From assembly GCA_003450735.1 (NCBI GenBank), contig DMEZ01000044.1, positions 50,700 through 114,699 on the forward strand: a stretch of DNA of 64,000 nucleotides. The letters run 5' to 3'. The position numbers and the translations under genes were made by a program. The DNA is from Elusimicrobiota bacterium. Its GTDB lineage: Bacteria > Elusimicrobiota > Elusimicrobia > UBA1565. Below are positions 18,501-33,500 of the stretch, piece after piece; position 1 is the first letter of the stretch; every line of letters starts with the position of its first letter. Below the pieces are notes generated by a model. It was given only the letters and a program-made list of their open reading frames with translations. It was not told the DNA's origin and did no database searches.

Positions 18501-21500
18501 GATACGAACCCGATCAAATGCGGTTCGGGCGGAGGCGGCTCCTATTCGGGAGCCGGCGCGAGCGGTGGCGGAGTGATCCGCCTGGAAGCGGGCGAGATGG
18601 TCATGGATTGCACCATCGACGCCTCGGGCGTGAAGCCGGCGGACAACGGGCAGGGCGGGCCCGGCGGGGGAGCGGGCGGCGCCGTCTATCTGTCGGCGCG
18701 GACGCTCTCCGGGGCGGGAAGCTTGAACGCGAACGGCGGCATGGGGGCGGGCAGCGGAGGGGGCGGCACGGAGGGCGGAGGCGGGGGAGGTGGGGGGCGG
18801 ATATCCGTCGTGATGGAGGACGCGTCCTGCTCGTTGTCGACCGCGACGGCGGACGGCGGGGCCGGCGGCGCCGCGCCCACGGGGACTCCGGGCCCGACGG
18901 GCGGGAGGGGGACGACCTACGACGGCGCGGTCCCTCCGGCGGCGTTGTCGGCCGCGGCGGTCTCGACGACGGCGGTCCAGTGGTCCTGGCCGGCTGGGAC
19001 CCGGGTCAAGAACTACCAGTTATGGGCTTCGTCGGGCGGGGCGGTCTCGCCGATGCTCCCGGCCGCGAGTCTCGGGTACCTGCAGGAGGGCCTCGCGGCG
19101 AACAGCACGTTCACGGCGTTCGTCCGGGCGTACGGGTGCCTGGATATCTCCACGGATTCCGTCTCGGCGGCCGGGACCACGTTCATCGAGGCGCCGACGT
19201 CGGTGTACTTCGACGAGGTCGGGACGGCGAGCGTCGTGGCGTCGGCGTACGCACCGACGCCGGCGTTCACGGGGCTGGAGCGGGGGCTCGCGGCGACGAG
19301 CATCTGGGACAGCAAGACGGGCGGGTGGGGCGAGTGGCATACGAAGGGGAATGTTTGGACGACGAAAATTTCCATGACAACTGCAAGAAACTGCGTAGGG
19401 ACTGCAGCGATAGGAGGGAAAGTTTATGTCATAGGCGGACAAAGCGGTGTCGCTATCAAGACGACTGAATTATACGACCCAGTCACAAATACTTGGGCGC
19501 CTAAAGCCGACATGAATGCCGCAAGATCCTGCCTGAGGGCTACGTCGGTGAACGACAGGATATATGGCATCGGCGGAGATGGGGGTTCGAAGCGCGAGAA
19601 CGAAGAATACAATCCAATCACCAATACATGGGTGACTCGAACTTCGATGCCGACGCCGAGAGCATCATTCGCGATCGCACAAGTGAACGGGAAGATCTAT
19701 ACGATCGGCGGCACGGATGGGAGTTACAAAGATACGAATGAGGAATATGACCCCGCCACCGATTCATGGAGAACCAGGACGGTGATGCCTATACAGAGAG
19801 CCTATATGGGTTCTGCAGTAGTCGCAGGCAAGATATATGTGTACGGCGGCGGCAATGCCGGTCAACTGACAACGAACCAAGAATATGACCCGGCGACCGA
19901 TGGCTGGAGCGCGAAGGCGCCTATGCTGACGAATTACCAAACGCAGGGTGTCGGAGTCGGTGGCAAAGCCTATGCATTCGGTGGATGGACCGGCTCCGGG
20001 TATGCGATTTCGAATGAGGAATATGACCCGGTCGCTGATACATGGACATTCCGTTCAACGAGGTTGACTGGAAGAAACAACATGGGAGTGGCCGCGGTAG
20101 ACGGGAAGATATATGTTATCGGCGGAGACGGAGGAACAAGCCAAGAGAACGAATCCTACGACCCCGGCGTGTCCACCCGCATCGCCGGCCTCCTCCCCAA
20201 CACCCTCTACTCCTTCAAGGCCAAGGCCCGCAACCTCCAGGGCGTCGAGACCGGAGAATCTCTCGCCGTCTCCACCTACACCCTCGCCGTCGCCACCCTG
20301 CCCCAGAACAGCGCGCCCCTCTTCTCCTGGGTCGGCGTCTCGAGCCTGAGCGTCAACTGGTCCTCCGGCACCACCGAGGGCGGCTACAACGGCCCCGGCG
20401 CCCGGTACATCGTTCAGGTCTCCACGATGGCGGACTTCCTGCCGGTGCTCTCATCTTCCGCTAAAACGAGCAATACCTACGCGACCCTCTCAGGCCTCTT
20501 CACCAACACGACCCACTACTTCCGCGTGCAGGCCTACAACTCGGGCGGCGTGAGCGACTACTCCTGGTTCGCGCTGGGTTCGACGGCGACCGCCATCGAG
20601 ACGCCGACCTCGGTGTACTTCGACGAGGTCGGGACGGCCAGCATCGTGGCCTCGGCCTACGCGTCCGGCTCCGCGTTCCAGAACCTGGACAGGGGCGCGT
20701 CCGGGACGAACCTCTATGTCGAAAGCTTCGGCTATAAGGGCTGGATGAACGAGGGATGGACGTCCAAAATGGCCGGGGCGACCTTGAACAGCGCTGCGGG
20801 GGTCGCGCTCAATGGGAAGTTCCATATGCTCGGAGGCGCGTTCATCCCTGACGTGACGGACCACAAAGAGTATGACCCGGTCGCGAACAACTGGACGGCA
20901 AGGGCGCCGATGGGAGTGGCCCGCCAAGCTCTCCGGGCAGTGGCGTTCGGAGGGTGGATCTACGCTGTCGGGGGCGGGGGGCCTAAAGCCACGAACGAGA
21001 TGTACGACCCGGAATCCAACGCTTGGGTGTACAAGAGCACCATGGCAACGGCGCGCCAAGGGATGGCGCTTGCGGCGGTGGGCGGCAAGATCTACGCCAT
21101 CGGCGGCTACAGCGGGGCGTATATCGGGCTCAACGAAGCGTACGACCCTGCTTCGGACAACTGGACGGCGCGCTCGCCGATGGGCACGGGCCGTGCAAAT
21201 CCCGGCTGCGGGGTGCTGAACGGCAGGATCTACGTGATTGGAGGGGAGACCAGCGGAAGCACGTACACGCCCGCCAACGAGGAGTATGACCCCGTCAACG
21301 ACTCCTGGGCCGTGCGCGCGCCGATGCCGACGACTCGCGCCGGCTTCGCCGCCGGAGCGATCGGCGGAAAGATCTATGCCGCCGGCGGGCACGCGGGCGG
21401 CAGTGCGCTGTCCATGGTGGAGATGTACGACCCCGAAACGAACGCCTGGAGCCGTCGAACTCCCCTCATGACGACGCCGCGCATGCATGCCGCTCACGCC

Positions 21501-24500
21501 GTTGTCGGAGGCCGTCTCTACGCCGTCGCAGGATGGACATCCTTTACGGTGAACAACAACGAGGAATACGCCCCAGGAGTCTCCACAAGGGTCGTCGGCC
21601 TCCTCCCCAACACGAAGTACGTATTCAAGGCCAAGGCCCGCAACCTCGCCGGCACCGAGACCGCCGAGACCGTCGAATACTCGACCTACACCCTCGCCGT
21701 CGCCACCCTCCCCCAGAACGGCGGCGTGACCTTCGAGAACGTTTATGCCTCCAGCCTCACCGTCCACTGGTCATCCGGCGTCCACCCCAGCTACAACGGC
21801 GCCGGCGCCCGCTATCTCATCCAGGCCTCCACGGTCTCCACCTTCATTCCCGTGCTCGTCTCCTCGGCCACTTCCCTCGAGTACGAGACCCTCACCGGCC
21901 TCTGGCCCAATACGACCCACTTCTTCCGCGTCCAGGCGTACAACTCCGCCGGCGGGACGGACTTCTCCTGGGCCTATCTCGGTTCGGCCATCCTGAACAT
22001 CGAGGCGCCGACCGGCATCTATTTCGACGAGGTCGGGACGAACACCCTCGTCGTGTCAGCTTACGCGCCAACCCCGGCTTTCACGGGCTTGGATCGCGGG
22101 TATTCGGCGACGAGCATCTATCGGGAAGGGGCGGATTGGGCAATGTGGACGTCGGGGGGGAATGCTTGGACAACATTGACGTCGATGAACACCGCCAGAG
22201 GTCAGTTGGGCACGGCGGCTGTTGGTAAGAAGTTCTATGCAATTGGTGGGGGAACAGACGGTGGAGGCTCGTATACAGCAGTCAATGAGGAATATGACCC
22301 TAACACTGGCTGGTCCAACAAGAATTCCATGACGGCAGGACGTCGCTGGCTGTCAGTCGTCGCATCTGCAGATAAGGTTTATGCCGTGGGAGGATATCCG
22401 AATACTGCCATCAATGAGGAGTATGACCCCGCATCGGGGCTGTGGGCCACCAAGGCCCCGATGTCGACGGCCAGGCATGCAATGGGTGCTGCTATGGTCG
22501 GGCCAAGACTCTATGCAATCGGCGGTATCAATGCAGCGAATATGACGCTCAATGAGGAGTATGATTCGCTCACGAATAGATGGTCAACGAAGAACCCAAT
22601 GCCTACAGCCCGAAGATCGATTGCTGCTGCGGTACTCGCAGGGAAGATTCACATCTTCGGGAGCGAGGAGTTTGCGACAACCGGTAGAGTCCATGAACAG
22701 TATGATCCCGCAAACGACAATTGGGTGTCCAGGGCGTCTATGCCGACTGGACGTGCCGCGCCGGTTGCCGCCAGCGTGGGAGGAAAGATCTATGTGATCG
22801 GCGGAAATAACCCGGTTGCGTTGCGCACGGTGGAAGAATACGACCCAGCAATCGATACGTGGACAACTCGCGCAAACAAGCTGACGGCGCGCGAACATGC
22901 TGCGGGTGTTGCCATCGACGGCAAGATTTACATTGTCGGTGGGGATTTCATCAACACCCATGAATCCTACAACCCCGGTGTCTCCACCAAGCTCACCGGC
23001 CTGCAGCCCAACACCCAGTACTTCGTCAAGGCCAAGGCCCGCAACCAGCAAGGCCTCGAGACCGCCGAGACCCCGACCGTCTCCACCTACACCCTCGCCA
23101 TCGCCACCGGCCTCCCCTCGGGCTCCGCGGTCTTCGCCGACATCTCCTCGGTCAGCGTCACCGTCTACTGGTCCTCCGGCGTCTACCCCGACTATAACGG
23201 CGCCGGCGCCCGCTACCTCGTCCACGCCTCCACCCGCGCGGACTTCCTCCCCGTCCTCGCCTCGTCCATGACCTACGCCACGCAGGCCGCCTTCAGCGGC
23301 CTTACCCCGCTGACCACCCACTACTTCCGCGTCCAGGCCTTTAACACCATCGGCCAGACCGACTTCTCCTGGTTCGTCTTGGGCTCGACCTCCACCCACT
23401 GGCCCATGCCCGAGGGCTGCGGCGAGGGCTTCGACGTGGCCAAGGGCGGCATCCGCGACTTCGCGCGCATCCAGGACGCCCTCACCGCCCTTCCGCTCGC
23501 CCTCACCACGACCACCTGCGTCGTCATCCGCGACGACGCCGCCTACAACGAACGGCTCAACGTCTACGACATCCAGAACAACGGCTACCGCCTCAAGATC
23601 ATGCCCGACCCCACTTTCATCAGCTCCCGGCCCTACCTCGCCCCCCTGGTGGACGGGAACATCTTCACCATCGCCAACGCCAGCGTGACGGTCGAGCGGC
23701 TGGCCATCTACCCCGGCGGGGCGAACATCGCCTCCTACGGCATCATCGTTTCCTCCCCGTACGTGACCCTGAGCACCATCAGTATCGCGGACCTCTGGGG
23801 CAAGATCACGACGGCCGGCATCGCCCTCTCCACCTGGGTCACGGTAGAATACTCGAGCGTGACGTCCTCGGGCGCCAGCGGCTACGAGTTCGCCGGCAGC
23901 TTCAGCTCCCTGAGCCTCAGCACGGCGCAGGTGAGCTCCATGATGGGCGCCGCCCTCAAGTTCTCCGGCGCCGCGGCCTCCAACACGGTCACCGGCGGCT
24001 TCTTCAGGAACACCAGCGGCAACGCCGTCAGCTTCACCGGCAAGGCCACCCTCAATACCGTTTCGAAGAGCACGATCGCGGCCGTGTCCATGGCCACGAA
24101 AGCCCTCTATTTCAACCAGTCCTCGTCGAACACCGTCGACGACTGCTACGTCGAGCACGCGGAGGGCTACGGGGCCTACTTCGAGTCCGGCTCGGGCCTG
24201 AACACCCTCCGGAACAGCACGGTGACGGCCTCGTCCTACAACGCCGTCTATGCGAACTTCTCGACGAGCATCACCGTGACCGGCAGCGTCATCCGCACCA
24301 GCAATGTCCAGGCGCTCGTGCTCAACAACACGCACCACAACCGCATCATCGCCAGCACGGTCAGCGCCGGCTATATCGCGGGCCCCGCGGTCAGCTTCAT
24401 CATGGCCTCCTCCAATACGGTCCAGGACAGCCACCTGGAGAACACGGGGTTCGGCGCTCTGCTGCTCTCCGGCTCCATGACCGGCAACCTCTTCGAGCGC

Positions 24501-27500
24501 ACGTCGATCGTCGGCGGCGCAGACGCCGCCGTCCAGTTCACCGCCGCTTCGAGCAACACCTTCAAGGACTGCCGCATCAACGGAGGGACAGGCTACGGGG
24601 TCTATATGGACGCCCTGTCCAACCGGAACCTCTTCGACGGGAGCTCGGTGGCCGGCTCCGGGGCGCTCCCGGCCCTCATGCTCAACGGCTCGTCCTCGAA
24701 CACCTTCGTGAACGGCTTCTTCGACCAGCCCAACGCGGCGGCGCTCCAGGCCGGCGCGGGGGCCTACGGCAACACGGTCGCCCGCAGCACCCTGACGAGC
24801 GCGGGCGGGTACGCTTTGTATCTGCAGAAAGCCTCGAGCAACGCCGTCGTCGACTCCTACATCCAGGGCTCCACCGCGGTCTACGTGGAGGGCTCGACCG
24901 GCACCGCCATCGGCGGGAGCGTCCTCTACGCCGGCGGCTACGGCCTCTGGATCACGAGCGGGGCCTACAACCTCTCCTTGACCTCCTCGACCGTCTACGG
25001 CGGGCGCAGCGGCTTCCCAGGCCAGCAGGGCGCCGGCATCCGGCTCGGCTATATGAACGAGGGCGTGCTGGACATCTCCAGCAACACCGTCCGCGAGGAC
25101 GCCCAGACCGGCATCCGGCTCGAGAACCAGAAAGGCGCCCTCGTCTGGATCGCCTCGAACACCATCCTTTCTTCGCTGTCGAGCGCCGGCAACACCTATG
25201 GGGTCTATCTCGACGGCCTGACCTCCGGAGCGACCCTCTACGGCAACGGGGTCTATTATCGGTACACGGGGCCGGCGGTAGGGGGCGCGGCTTATCCGCT
25301 CTACGCCATGAACTCGGCGAATCTTTCGGTCGACCACAACCGCTTCTCGACGCCAGGGAGGGTCTCGGGCGGCGTCACCTTCAACGGCACGCCGGGCGTC
25401 CAGTTCACCTTCAACGACGTCTACTCGGCCTCGACCGGGACGCTGGCCGACGTCTATCTCGTCCAGTTCGCCAACAACTCGACTTCCGCCCGGGTCAGGA
25501 ACAACGTCATCGCGAGCTCGCACGCGGTGACCGGCTCCATATTCGCGATCTACGTCGACAATGGAAGCATGACGGATTTCCAATCCGACTATAATGGATT
25601 CTTCAGTTCGGTCGGAGTCATGTCGGGCAGTTGGAACGGGTCGACCTACCAACTGCTCTCGGCCTGGCAGACCAACACAGGACAGGATGCTCATTCCATC
25701 GCAGCGCATCCGCTCTGGTACGACCCGCGCTCCGGCATCGAGGACTTCCACCCGCTCTCGGCCGGCGGGCGCTGGACGCCGGGCGGCTTCGTGCAGGACA
25801 CGCAGACTTCTCCCACCATCGACGCGGGCGACCCCGCCGAGGGCGTGGGCGCCGAGCTTCAGCCCAGCGGCAGCCGTCCGAACCTCGGCTCCTACGGCTT
25901 GACCGCCGAGGCCTCGAAGAGCGCCCCGCCCGCGGGCTGCGACGAGGAGTACTCCATCGGGCCGAGCATCCCGCCCTACAACGGCGACCTCCTCGCCGCC
26001 TACAACGCCATCCCCAGCCCGCTCACGAACAACCCCTGCATCGTCTTCCGCGAGGCGGGGACCTACAGCGCGCAGATCACGCTGGGCCCGAAGACCATGG
26101 ACGGCCGCCGCATCCGCATCCTGGCCGGGCCGAACCTGCCCGCCCGGCCCGAGGTCGTGCCGCCGGGCGGCTCGGACGCCGCCTTCATCGTCCGGACGGC
26201 GAGTGTCAGCATCGAGGGCCTCGACATCCGCGCCAATGCGCCGGTCGACTACGGCATCCGGGCGGAGGAGGGCGACCTGCGTCTGAGCAGCGTCAGCGTG
26301 CGGGACGGCGGGAGCTTCATCTCGAGGGCGGGCGTCCTCATATCGAGCCGCAGCGTGGTCGAGTACTCCACCATCAGCGTGCAGAGCGCGCATGCCCTGC
26401 AGGTCACCGGGCTCTATAGCCAGGTCTACAGCAGCACCGCGGCGACCAAGAGCGCCTTGAAGTACGCCCTGCACCTGCCCTCCTCGTCCTCGAACACCTT
26501 CACCCTGTTCCACGCGACCAATACCCTGGCGACGGCCGTGGGGCTCGAGAGCGGTTCGAACCACAACGCCTTCAGCCGGAGCACCTTCTCCGCCGCAGGC
26601 ATCGGCGCGGCCCTCTACCTCTGGCAGTCGTCCTCCAACACGGTGCGGCAGAGCTTCCTGCGCCACGCCGAGGCCTACGGGGTCTCGCTCTGGAACGGCT
26701 CCAACGGCAACGAGGTGGTCGAGAGCACCGTGATCGCGCAAAGCGCGGACGAGGCTGCGCTCTGGCTTGATGGCAGTTCCTCGAACACCGTGAGCCGCAG
26801 CTACCTGTACAACGCCCTTGGCGACGCCGCGCATCTTCAGAACGCCTCGCTCTTCAACACCTTCAGCCAGAGCACCATGGCCAGCGCCGGCGGCGGAACC
26901 CGCGGGCTTTACCTCAGCGCCTCCTCCTCCAACACGGTCGAGGGGAGCCTCATCACCAGCCTGTCGGGATTCGGCGCGTATTTCCTGGCGGCCTCCAACG
27001 GCAACGAGATCCGGGGGAGCACCCTCACGAGCGCCGCGGGCGGGCTGAGCGCCGCGCTCAAGTTCGATGGGTCCTCCTCAAACACGGTCACCCACAGCTC
27101 CATTACGGGTTCGGGCATCGGGGCCTACCTGGTCGGCGGCTCGAACTTCAACCGCTTCATCCTCGATGCGATCTGCGGCGGGGGGGGCATGAACAGCCTT
27201 TACCTGGAAGGCTCCTCGTCGAACACCCTTCGCGAGAGCTTCGTGTCGAACAACAGCGGCAACGGGGTGCTCTTGGGCTCGCTCTCCAACGGGAACCTGA
27301 TCGTCCTGAGCACGGTGACCACCGCCAGCGGGACGGGTATCCAGCTCTCCGGGGTCTCGACGACGACGATCCTGGACTCCTACCTCCAGGGCACCCACGC
27401 GATGGTTGCGACGGCCACCGGCACCGTGGTGGGTGGGAGCACGCTCGCGGCCACGGGCTCGAGCGGGCTCGTCCTGGACATGGCGGGGGGCGTGAACCTG

Positions 27501-30500
27501 TCCCTGACCTCCTCGACCCTTCGCGCCCAGGTCGGCGGCTACGGCGTCCAGCTCCAGCAAAAGGTCAGCGGGGACATCTCTATATCGAGCAGCCTGTTCG
27601 TCGCGGGGCCGGTCTACGGGCTCTACATCCCCTCGCCGGGGGCCAACTCGGACATCCGCATCGCTTCCAACACCTTCGAGCAGGTCACCCTGCCCCTCAC
27701 GAACGCCTACGGCGTCCAGCTCGAGAACCTGGCGAACGGCGCGACGATCCAGAACAACCTTTTCATCGTCAAGAACAGCTTCGGGGGGAACAGCCGCTAC
27801 ACCAAGGGGCTTACCGCCACGAACAGCCATCGCCTCGTCATTGAGAACAACCGGTTCTCCAACCCGGGCGTCGTGGCGAACGACTACTACTACGCTATCG
27901 AAACCGTGGATTCCGGAAGGCCGAGGGTGCGCAACAACGACTTCTACTCGGTGGGCGCGGCCCTGGGCAGCCGCTTCGTGGTCTTGAACCTCACCTCCAA
28001 GGACGCGGAGGTCAACAACAACGTCTTCTACAGCAACGTGGCCCAGCATTACCACATCACGGTCTACCCCGACAGCCTAAGCGGCTTCCGCTCGAACTAC
28101 AACGATTTCTTCCACGAGACAGCGGCCAACAACAGCAACTTCTGGGACACGATGATCCTGGCTCTCCCGGGCACCTGGCAGGCGACGACAGGGCAGGACC
28201 GGGATTCCATCATCGCCTCCCCGTTCTGGGCGTCCCCAGGTGGTTCGCCGCCGGACTTCCACCCCGCCTCCCACGCCGGGCGCTGGGACAGCGCGACGCT
28301 GACCTGGCAGAACGACTCCGGCTACTCCCCCGTCCTCGACGCCGGCGCGCCGGAGACGGTCTACTCGATGGAGCCGGCCCCGGCGGGCATCGCGGTCAAC
28401 CTGGGCTCCTACGGCGGGACCGCGGAGGCCTCCAAGGCCGCGTACATCCTGCCGACCGGGCCGGAGGACGGGGCCTACGTCAGCACGACGACCCCGACCC
28501 TCGCGGCCTCGGCGGACGCGAGCTCCGCCAGCTACCGCTTCCGGCTCCACCGCGACGCGGGGCTCTTCGAGCGCATCGCGGACTCGATCACGCTCAATGG
28601 GTACTACGTCTCGACCAACACCCTGAGCGCTTCGACGACCTATTACTGGGGCGTCGGGACGACGACCCGGTCGTTCGTGGCGGACATCACTTCACCGGCG
28701 CTTACCGGGGCCGAGGTGCAAGAGAACGAGGGCGGGAGCTGGACGGCCCTGCCGGCGGCGGTCTACCTTGCGACCAGCGTGGCGAGCCTCCGGCTGAACG
28801 TGCAGGACACGGAGTCGGGGCTGATGGCCTCGACCGGGTATCCGACGGGGCTCGTGGGGCAGTGGCACTTCGACGAGTCGTCGGGGACGACGGCGACCGA
28901 CGCCTCGGCCACCGGAGCCCATGGAGCGGTCCGCTCCGGCGGCTTCTGGACCGCCGGCAAGAAGGGAAGCGCCCTGAACATGATCGGGACGGGAGGACGG
29001 TACGCGGTGCTCCCCTACCTGCCGGCGCTCGAGCTCTCGGGGGACTTCACGATCGAGCTCTGGGTCAAAACCACGGCGAACAACTCGAATTCGACGATCC
29101 TCTCCAACTGGAACGCCGAGACGTCGGGCGGGTACATGCTGGGGCTGAACCATGCCGGGTTCGGTGCGGGAGACGTTTTCTTCTTCGACTCCAACTACCG
29201 CGACTTCACTTCGGTCAAGGCGAACGACGGCAACTGGCATCATCTTGCGCTGGTCGCTCACGGCGGCATGCTCAACCTGTTCTTCGACGGCGTTTGGGCT
29301 GGGGCTAACGTCCAAGGGGCCATGCAGACCCCCTCCACGAACACCGTCGTAGGCTCCAATCCCGGCGGGGCCAACGCTACGTCGGGGCAGGTGGACGAAC
29401 TGCGTCTCTTCAACGTCGCCCGCTCCTCCGCCGAGATCCTGGCCGACTACCAGTCCGACCGGCTCGCCTCTCATCAGGCCGGCAAGACCTTCGAGATCCG
29501 CGTCTCCACCACCGGCGGAGCGACCTGGGTCCACGCCTCCACCGGCGCCATGAGCTTCGGCGCCGCAAACCGGGACGCCGGCCCGGGCGTTTTGCAGGCC
29601 GACGGGCTCCAGCTGGTCAGTTCGAGCGCCCCGTGGGCCTGGACGAACCTCATCTCGGTGTCCGCCGCCGACTACGCCGGCAACGTCTCCACCGCCACCT
29701 ACGGGGTCTACGTGGACACCCTCACGGGCGTCGCGCGCTCCACGCCCAGCTACCCAGCGAACATGAGCTATGTCAGCACCGGTGTGCCGAACTTCGCGTG
29801 GACGGGGCCCTCGCCTGCCCTCCTGACAGGTTTGGGCGGGAACAGCGCGCTCTACTATCTGCAGGTCGCCAAGGACGACCCGTTCTTTGCGAGCCCCGTC
29901 ATCTCCATATCGACGCCGGTCTTTGTGGACAATGCGAGCGTCAACGCCGACGACGCGGTCTATGTCTCGACCTTCCCGCCGCTCAGCGAGAACGCGACCT
30001 ACTACTGGCGCGTGCGGGTCAGGAACGCCAACACGGCCTTCGGGGCGTGGTCGTCGACCTACAGCTTCACGACGGACTTCACGCCGCCTTTGAAAGATAT
30101 CTTCGCGACGAAGAGCTCGACCGGCGGCTGGCTGGGGGCCTCGCAGTGGAACGATCTGGCGCTCGGGGTGACGGCGCAAATCCTGGTGCAGGATGGCGTT
30201 TCTGGTCTCTCTATATCAACGGATTCGCTGATGTTTGCTGGGGATGGGCATGAGGGTGAGAATTATTATGGCGGATACGGTTTGTCGATGTCTTCGACCG
30301 CTGCTCAGGGATGGATTACTGGGGAATGGAGCTCTATGGGGACTCCTATCTCCGGCGAAGAGCAGATTTGGTCGCTTGCAACTTACGGCACTAAGCTCTA
30401 TGCGGGAACATCTCCTAACGGCAAAGCCGCAGTTTTCGACGGCGTGGGATGGACTGCCGCAAACGCAGGTAATACTCTTATCGCTGGGGAGCACACGATA

Positions 30501-33500
30501 CAGTCTTTAGTCACATACAAGGGCAAGTTCTATGCAGGGACTCGTCCGAATGGGAAGGTGGCGGTTTTCGATGGCACTAACTGGACAGCGAGCAACTCGA
30601 ACAACCCCATCATCGCCGGGGCGCAGGAGACAGCATCGTTGGCTGTGTACAATGGCAAGCTCTACGCGGGAACGTATCCCAACGGGAAGATCGCAGTATT
30701 CGATGGGGAGAATTGGACAGCAAGCAATGCGGGTGCTCCAGTCATTCCTGGGGAGTCCGCCATCAATGCTCTTGCTGTCTACAACGGCAAGCTCTACGCG
30801 GGGACGTATCCCAGCGGCAAAGTGGCGGCATTCGACGGTGTGGCTTGGGTGGCATTGAATGGGAACAACTCTGTTATCGGGGGAGAGCAGGCCGTGAATT
30901 CCTTCGCTGTATATAATGGAAAACTTTATGCGGGGACTGAGTTGGGCGCCAAGGTAGCCATCTTCGATGGTACGGCTTGGACGACTGACAACATCGCCAT
31001 TATCGCCGGCGAGGCGCGGATTCATGCCTTTGCAATTTATGGGGGCATGCTCTATGCTGGGACCGGAGACAATGTCAAGGTCGCGGTATTTGACGGCAAA
31101 GGCTGGATGACTAGCAATGCGAACGGGCCCATTATCGGCGGAGACACGCGAGTGCGTTCTCTTGCAGCTTATAACGGCAGACTCTACGCAGGCACGGATG
31201 GCGGCAAGGTCGCCGAACTCAATCCGGCTTCCGCCACCCTCACCGGCCAGGACGGCGCCCTCACCCAGCAGACCCTCTCCGCCAAGGACCTCGCCCTCGC
31301 CTTCTCCACCAACACCCAGTCCTGCGCCGGAAACCCCTGCGGCGCCACCAACCAGCTTAAGTTCACCTTCACCGACCGCGCCGGCAACGTGGCGACCGCC
31401 GGCCCCTACTCCGTCCTCGTCGACACCGGCATCCGACCCCTGCCCCCCGAGTGCGGCGCCGGCGTGAACGTGCGCAAGGGCGCCATCGCCGAGCCCACGA
31501 CCATCACCGCCGGCCTCGCCCAGCTCCCCGCGGTCTTCACCACCACCACCTGCGTGGTCATCCGCGATGCCGGCCCCTACGAAGAGCAGGTCGACATCCA
31601 GGGCTTCGACAACGCCGGCTGGCCGCTCCGCATCCTGGCCGACCCCAGCATGATCTCCTCCATGCCCGTCATCGCCCCGCCGCTCAATTCCACCGCGGCC
31701 TTCCAGGTCATGAATGCGAGCGTCACCCTTGAGCATCTCGCCATCAGGCCCGAGGTGATGGTGCCCTACGGCATCATCGCCTCCTCCGCCCACGTGACCA
31801 TCTCCAGTGCGGTCGTCCACGGGAGCGCCCGGATCTACGTGGCCGCCCTGGACGTCAAGGATTGGAGCACCATCACCGCCGCCAGCGTCACCATGTCCGG
31901 CGGCAGTGCCATATCGGTCAACGGCGCCAACAACCTCGTCGCCTACAGCAGCGCCACCAACGGCACGAGCGCGCCGACCCTCGGGCTCTACGGCGCCACG
32001 CTCAACACGGTGACGAGCAGCTACTTCTACAACAGCGGTCTGGGCATCACGGCTCAGCTTGATGCCGGCTCGAGCCTCAACGCCATCAGCCTCAGCACCA
32101 TCGCCATGAACGCCGGCGCCGCCACCGCCCTGCGCATCGAGGGCGACTCCAACACGGTCTCGCAGTGCTTCGTCAGCAACCCGAGCGGCATCACGACGTT
32201 CCTTGAAGCCGGAGCGGACAACAACACCATCGCCCAGAGCACCCTCGCCAGCGGCGGGCTCAACATGTGGGCCCTCTACATGCGGGGCGTGTCCTCGAAC
32301 ACCGTCCAGGACAGCTTCCTGTGGAACTCCGCCGGCGACGCCCTCGCTCTCGAGGATGCGTCCTTCAATACCGTCCGGCGCAGCACCGCCGCGGCCAGCA
32401 ACGCCGACCACCGCGCCCTCTACCTGCAGGGCGGCGGCTTCAACACCTTCACGGAGAGCTACTTCGAGAACGCGCTCGGTACCGCGGCCTACATCGCGTC
32501 GAACTCCAGCGGGAACGTCGTCAGCTTCAGCACCATCGCCAGCCTTTCGGCCGGCCACCGCGCCCTCTTCATCGAGCGGGCCTCCTCCAACACCCTCACG
32601 GACAGCTACGTCCTCAACCCCCTGGCTCACGCGCTCTATCTGGGCTACGGAGCCGACGATAATCTCGTCCAGCGCAGCACCCTGAGCTCCAACGGGGGGG
32701 GGATGGCCGCGCTGCGGCTCCTCGGCGCCTCGCGCAACGTCATCACCCGAAGCGTCATCTCGGGCGGGAGCGGCTTCGGCGGGCATTGGCAGGAGGGGGC
32801 CAACGGCAACACCCTCAGCCTCAGCACCGTGACGGCCGCCGGGGTGGGGGACGCGCTCTACCTGCACGGCTCGACCGGCAACGTGCTCGACCGCGTCTAC
32901 CTGCAGAACTCGAACGGCGACGCGCTCGTCCTCGATGGCGGCTCCGACCTCAACACGATCAGCCATAGCACGATGTCCGGCGGCGGCGGGGCCGGCTACG
33001 CCCTGCGCGTCTCCTGGTCCTCGGCGAACGCCGTCCTCGACAGCCGGGCGCTCAACGGCAGCTACGTCGCCGTCAAGCTCGAGCAGGGCGCGCGGCACAC
33101 CCTCCTCGCCCGCAGTTCGATCGAAAGCGAAAGCACCGCCATGATGCTGGTGGGAGCCTCGAGCACGACGATCCAGGACTCCGCGGTCACGGGCGCGCAC
33201 GCCCTCGCGATCCAGGGCTCCTCCGACACGCGCGTCGGAGGCAGCCGGCTTAACGGGACATCGAACAGCGGCTACGGCCTCGTCAGCCAGCTCGGCAACC
33301 GGGACCTCAGGGTCTCCTCCTGCGTTGTCTCGGGCGGCCCGAACGGCGCAGGCATCCGGGTCATGGAGGGCGACGCCGGGGACATCGTCCTGGCCACGAA
33401 CACGTTCCTCGGCGGAGCCCTCTATGGGATCCAAGTCGCCACGGGCGCGCCAGGCCTGCGGGTCTTTATCGCCTCCAATACGGTCGAACTCGGTGTCTCC

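Noticed and set aside
22584..26834. 1,416-codon minus-strand reading frame
   Set aside because: It is antisense to kelch and beta-helix coding sequence; the product is a low-complexity Arg/Gly/Asp/Val mix without domains, as expected from high GC on the opposite strand.
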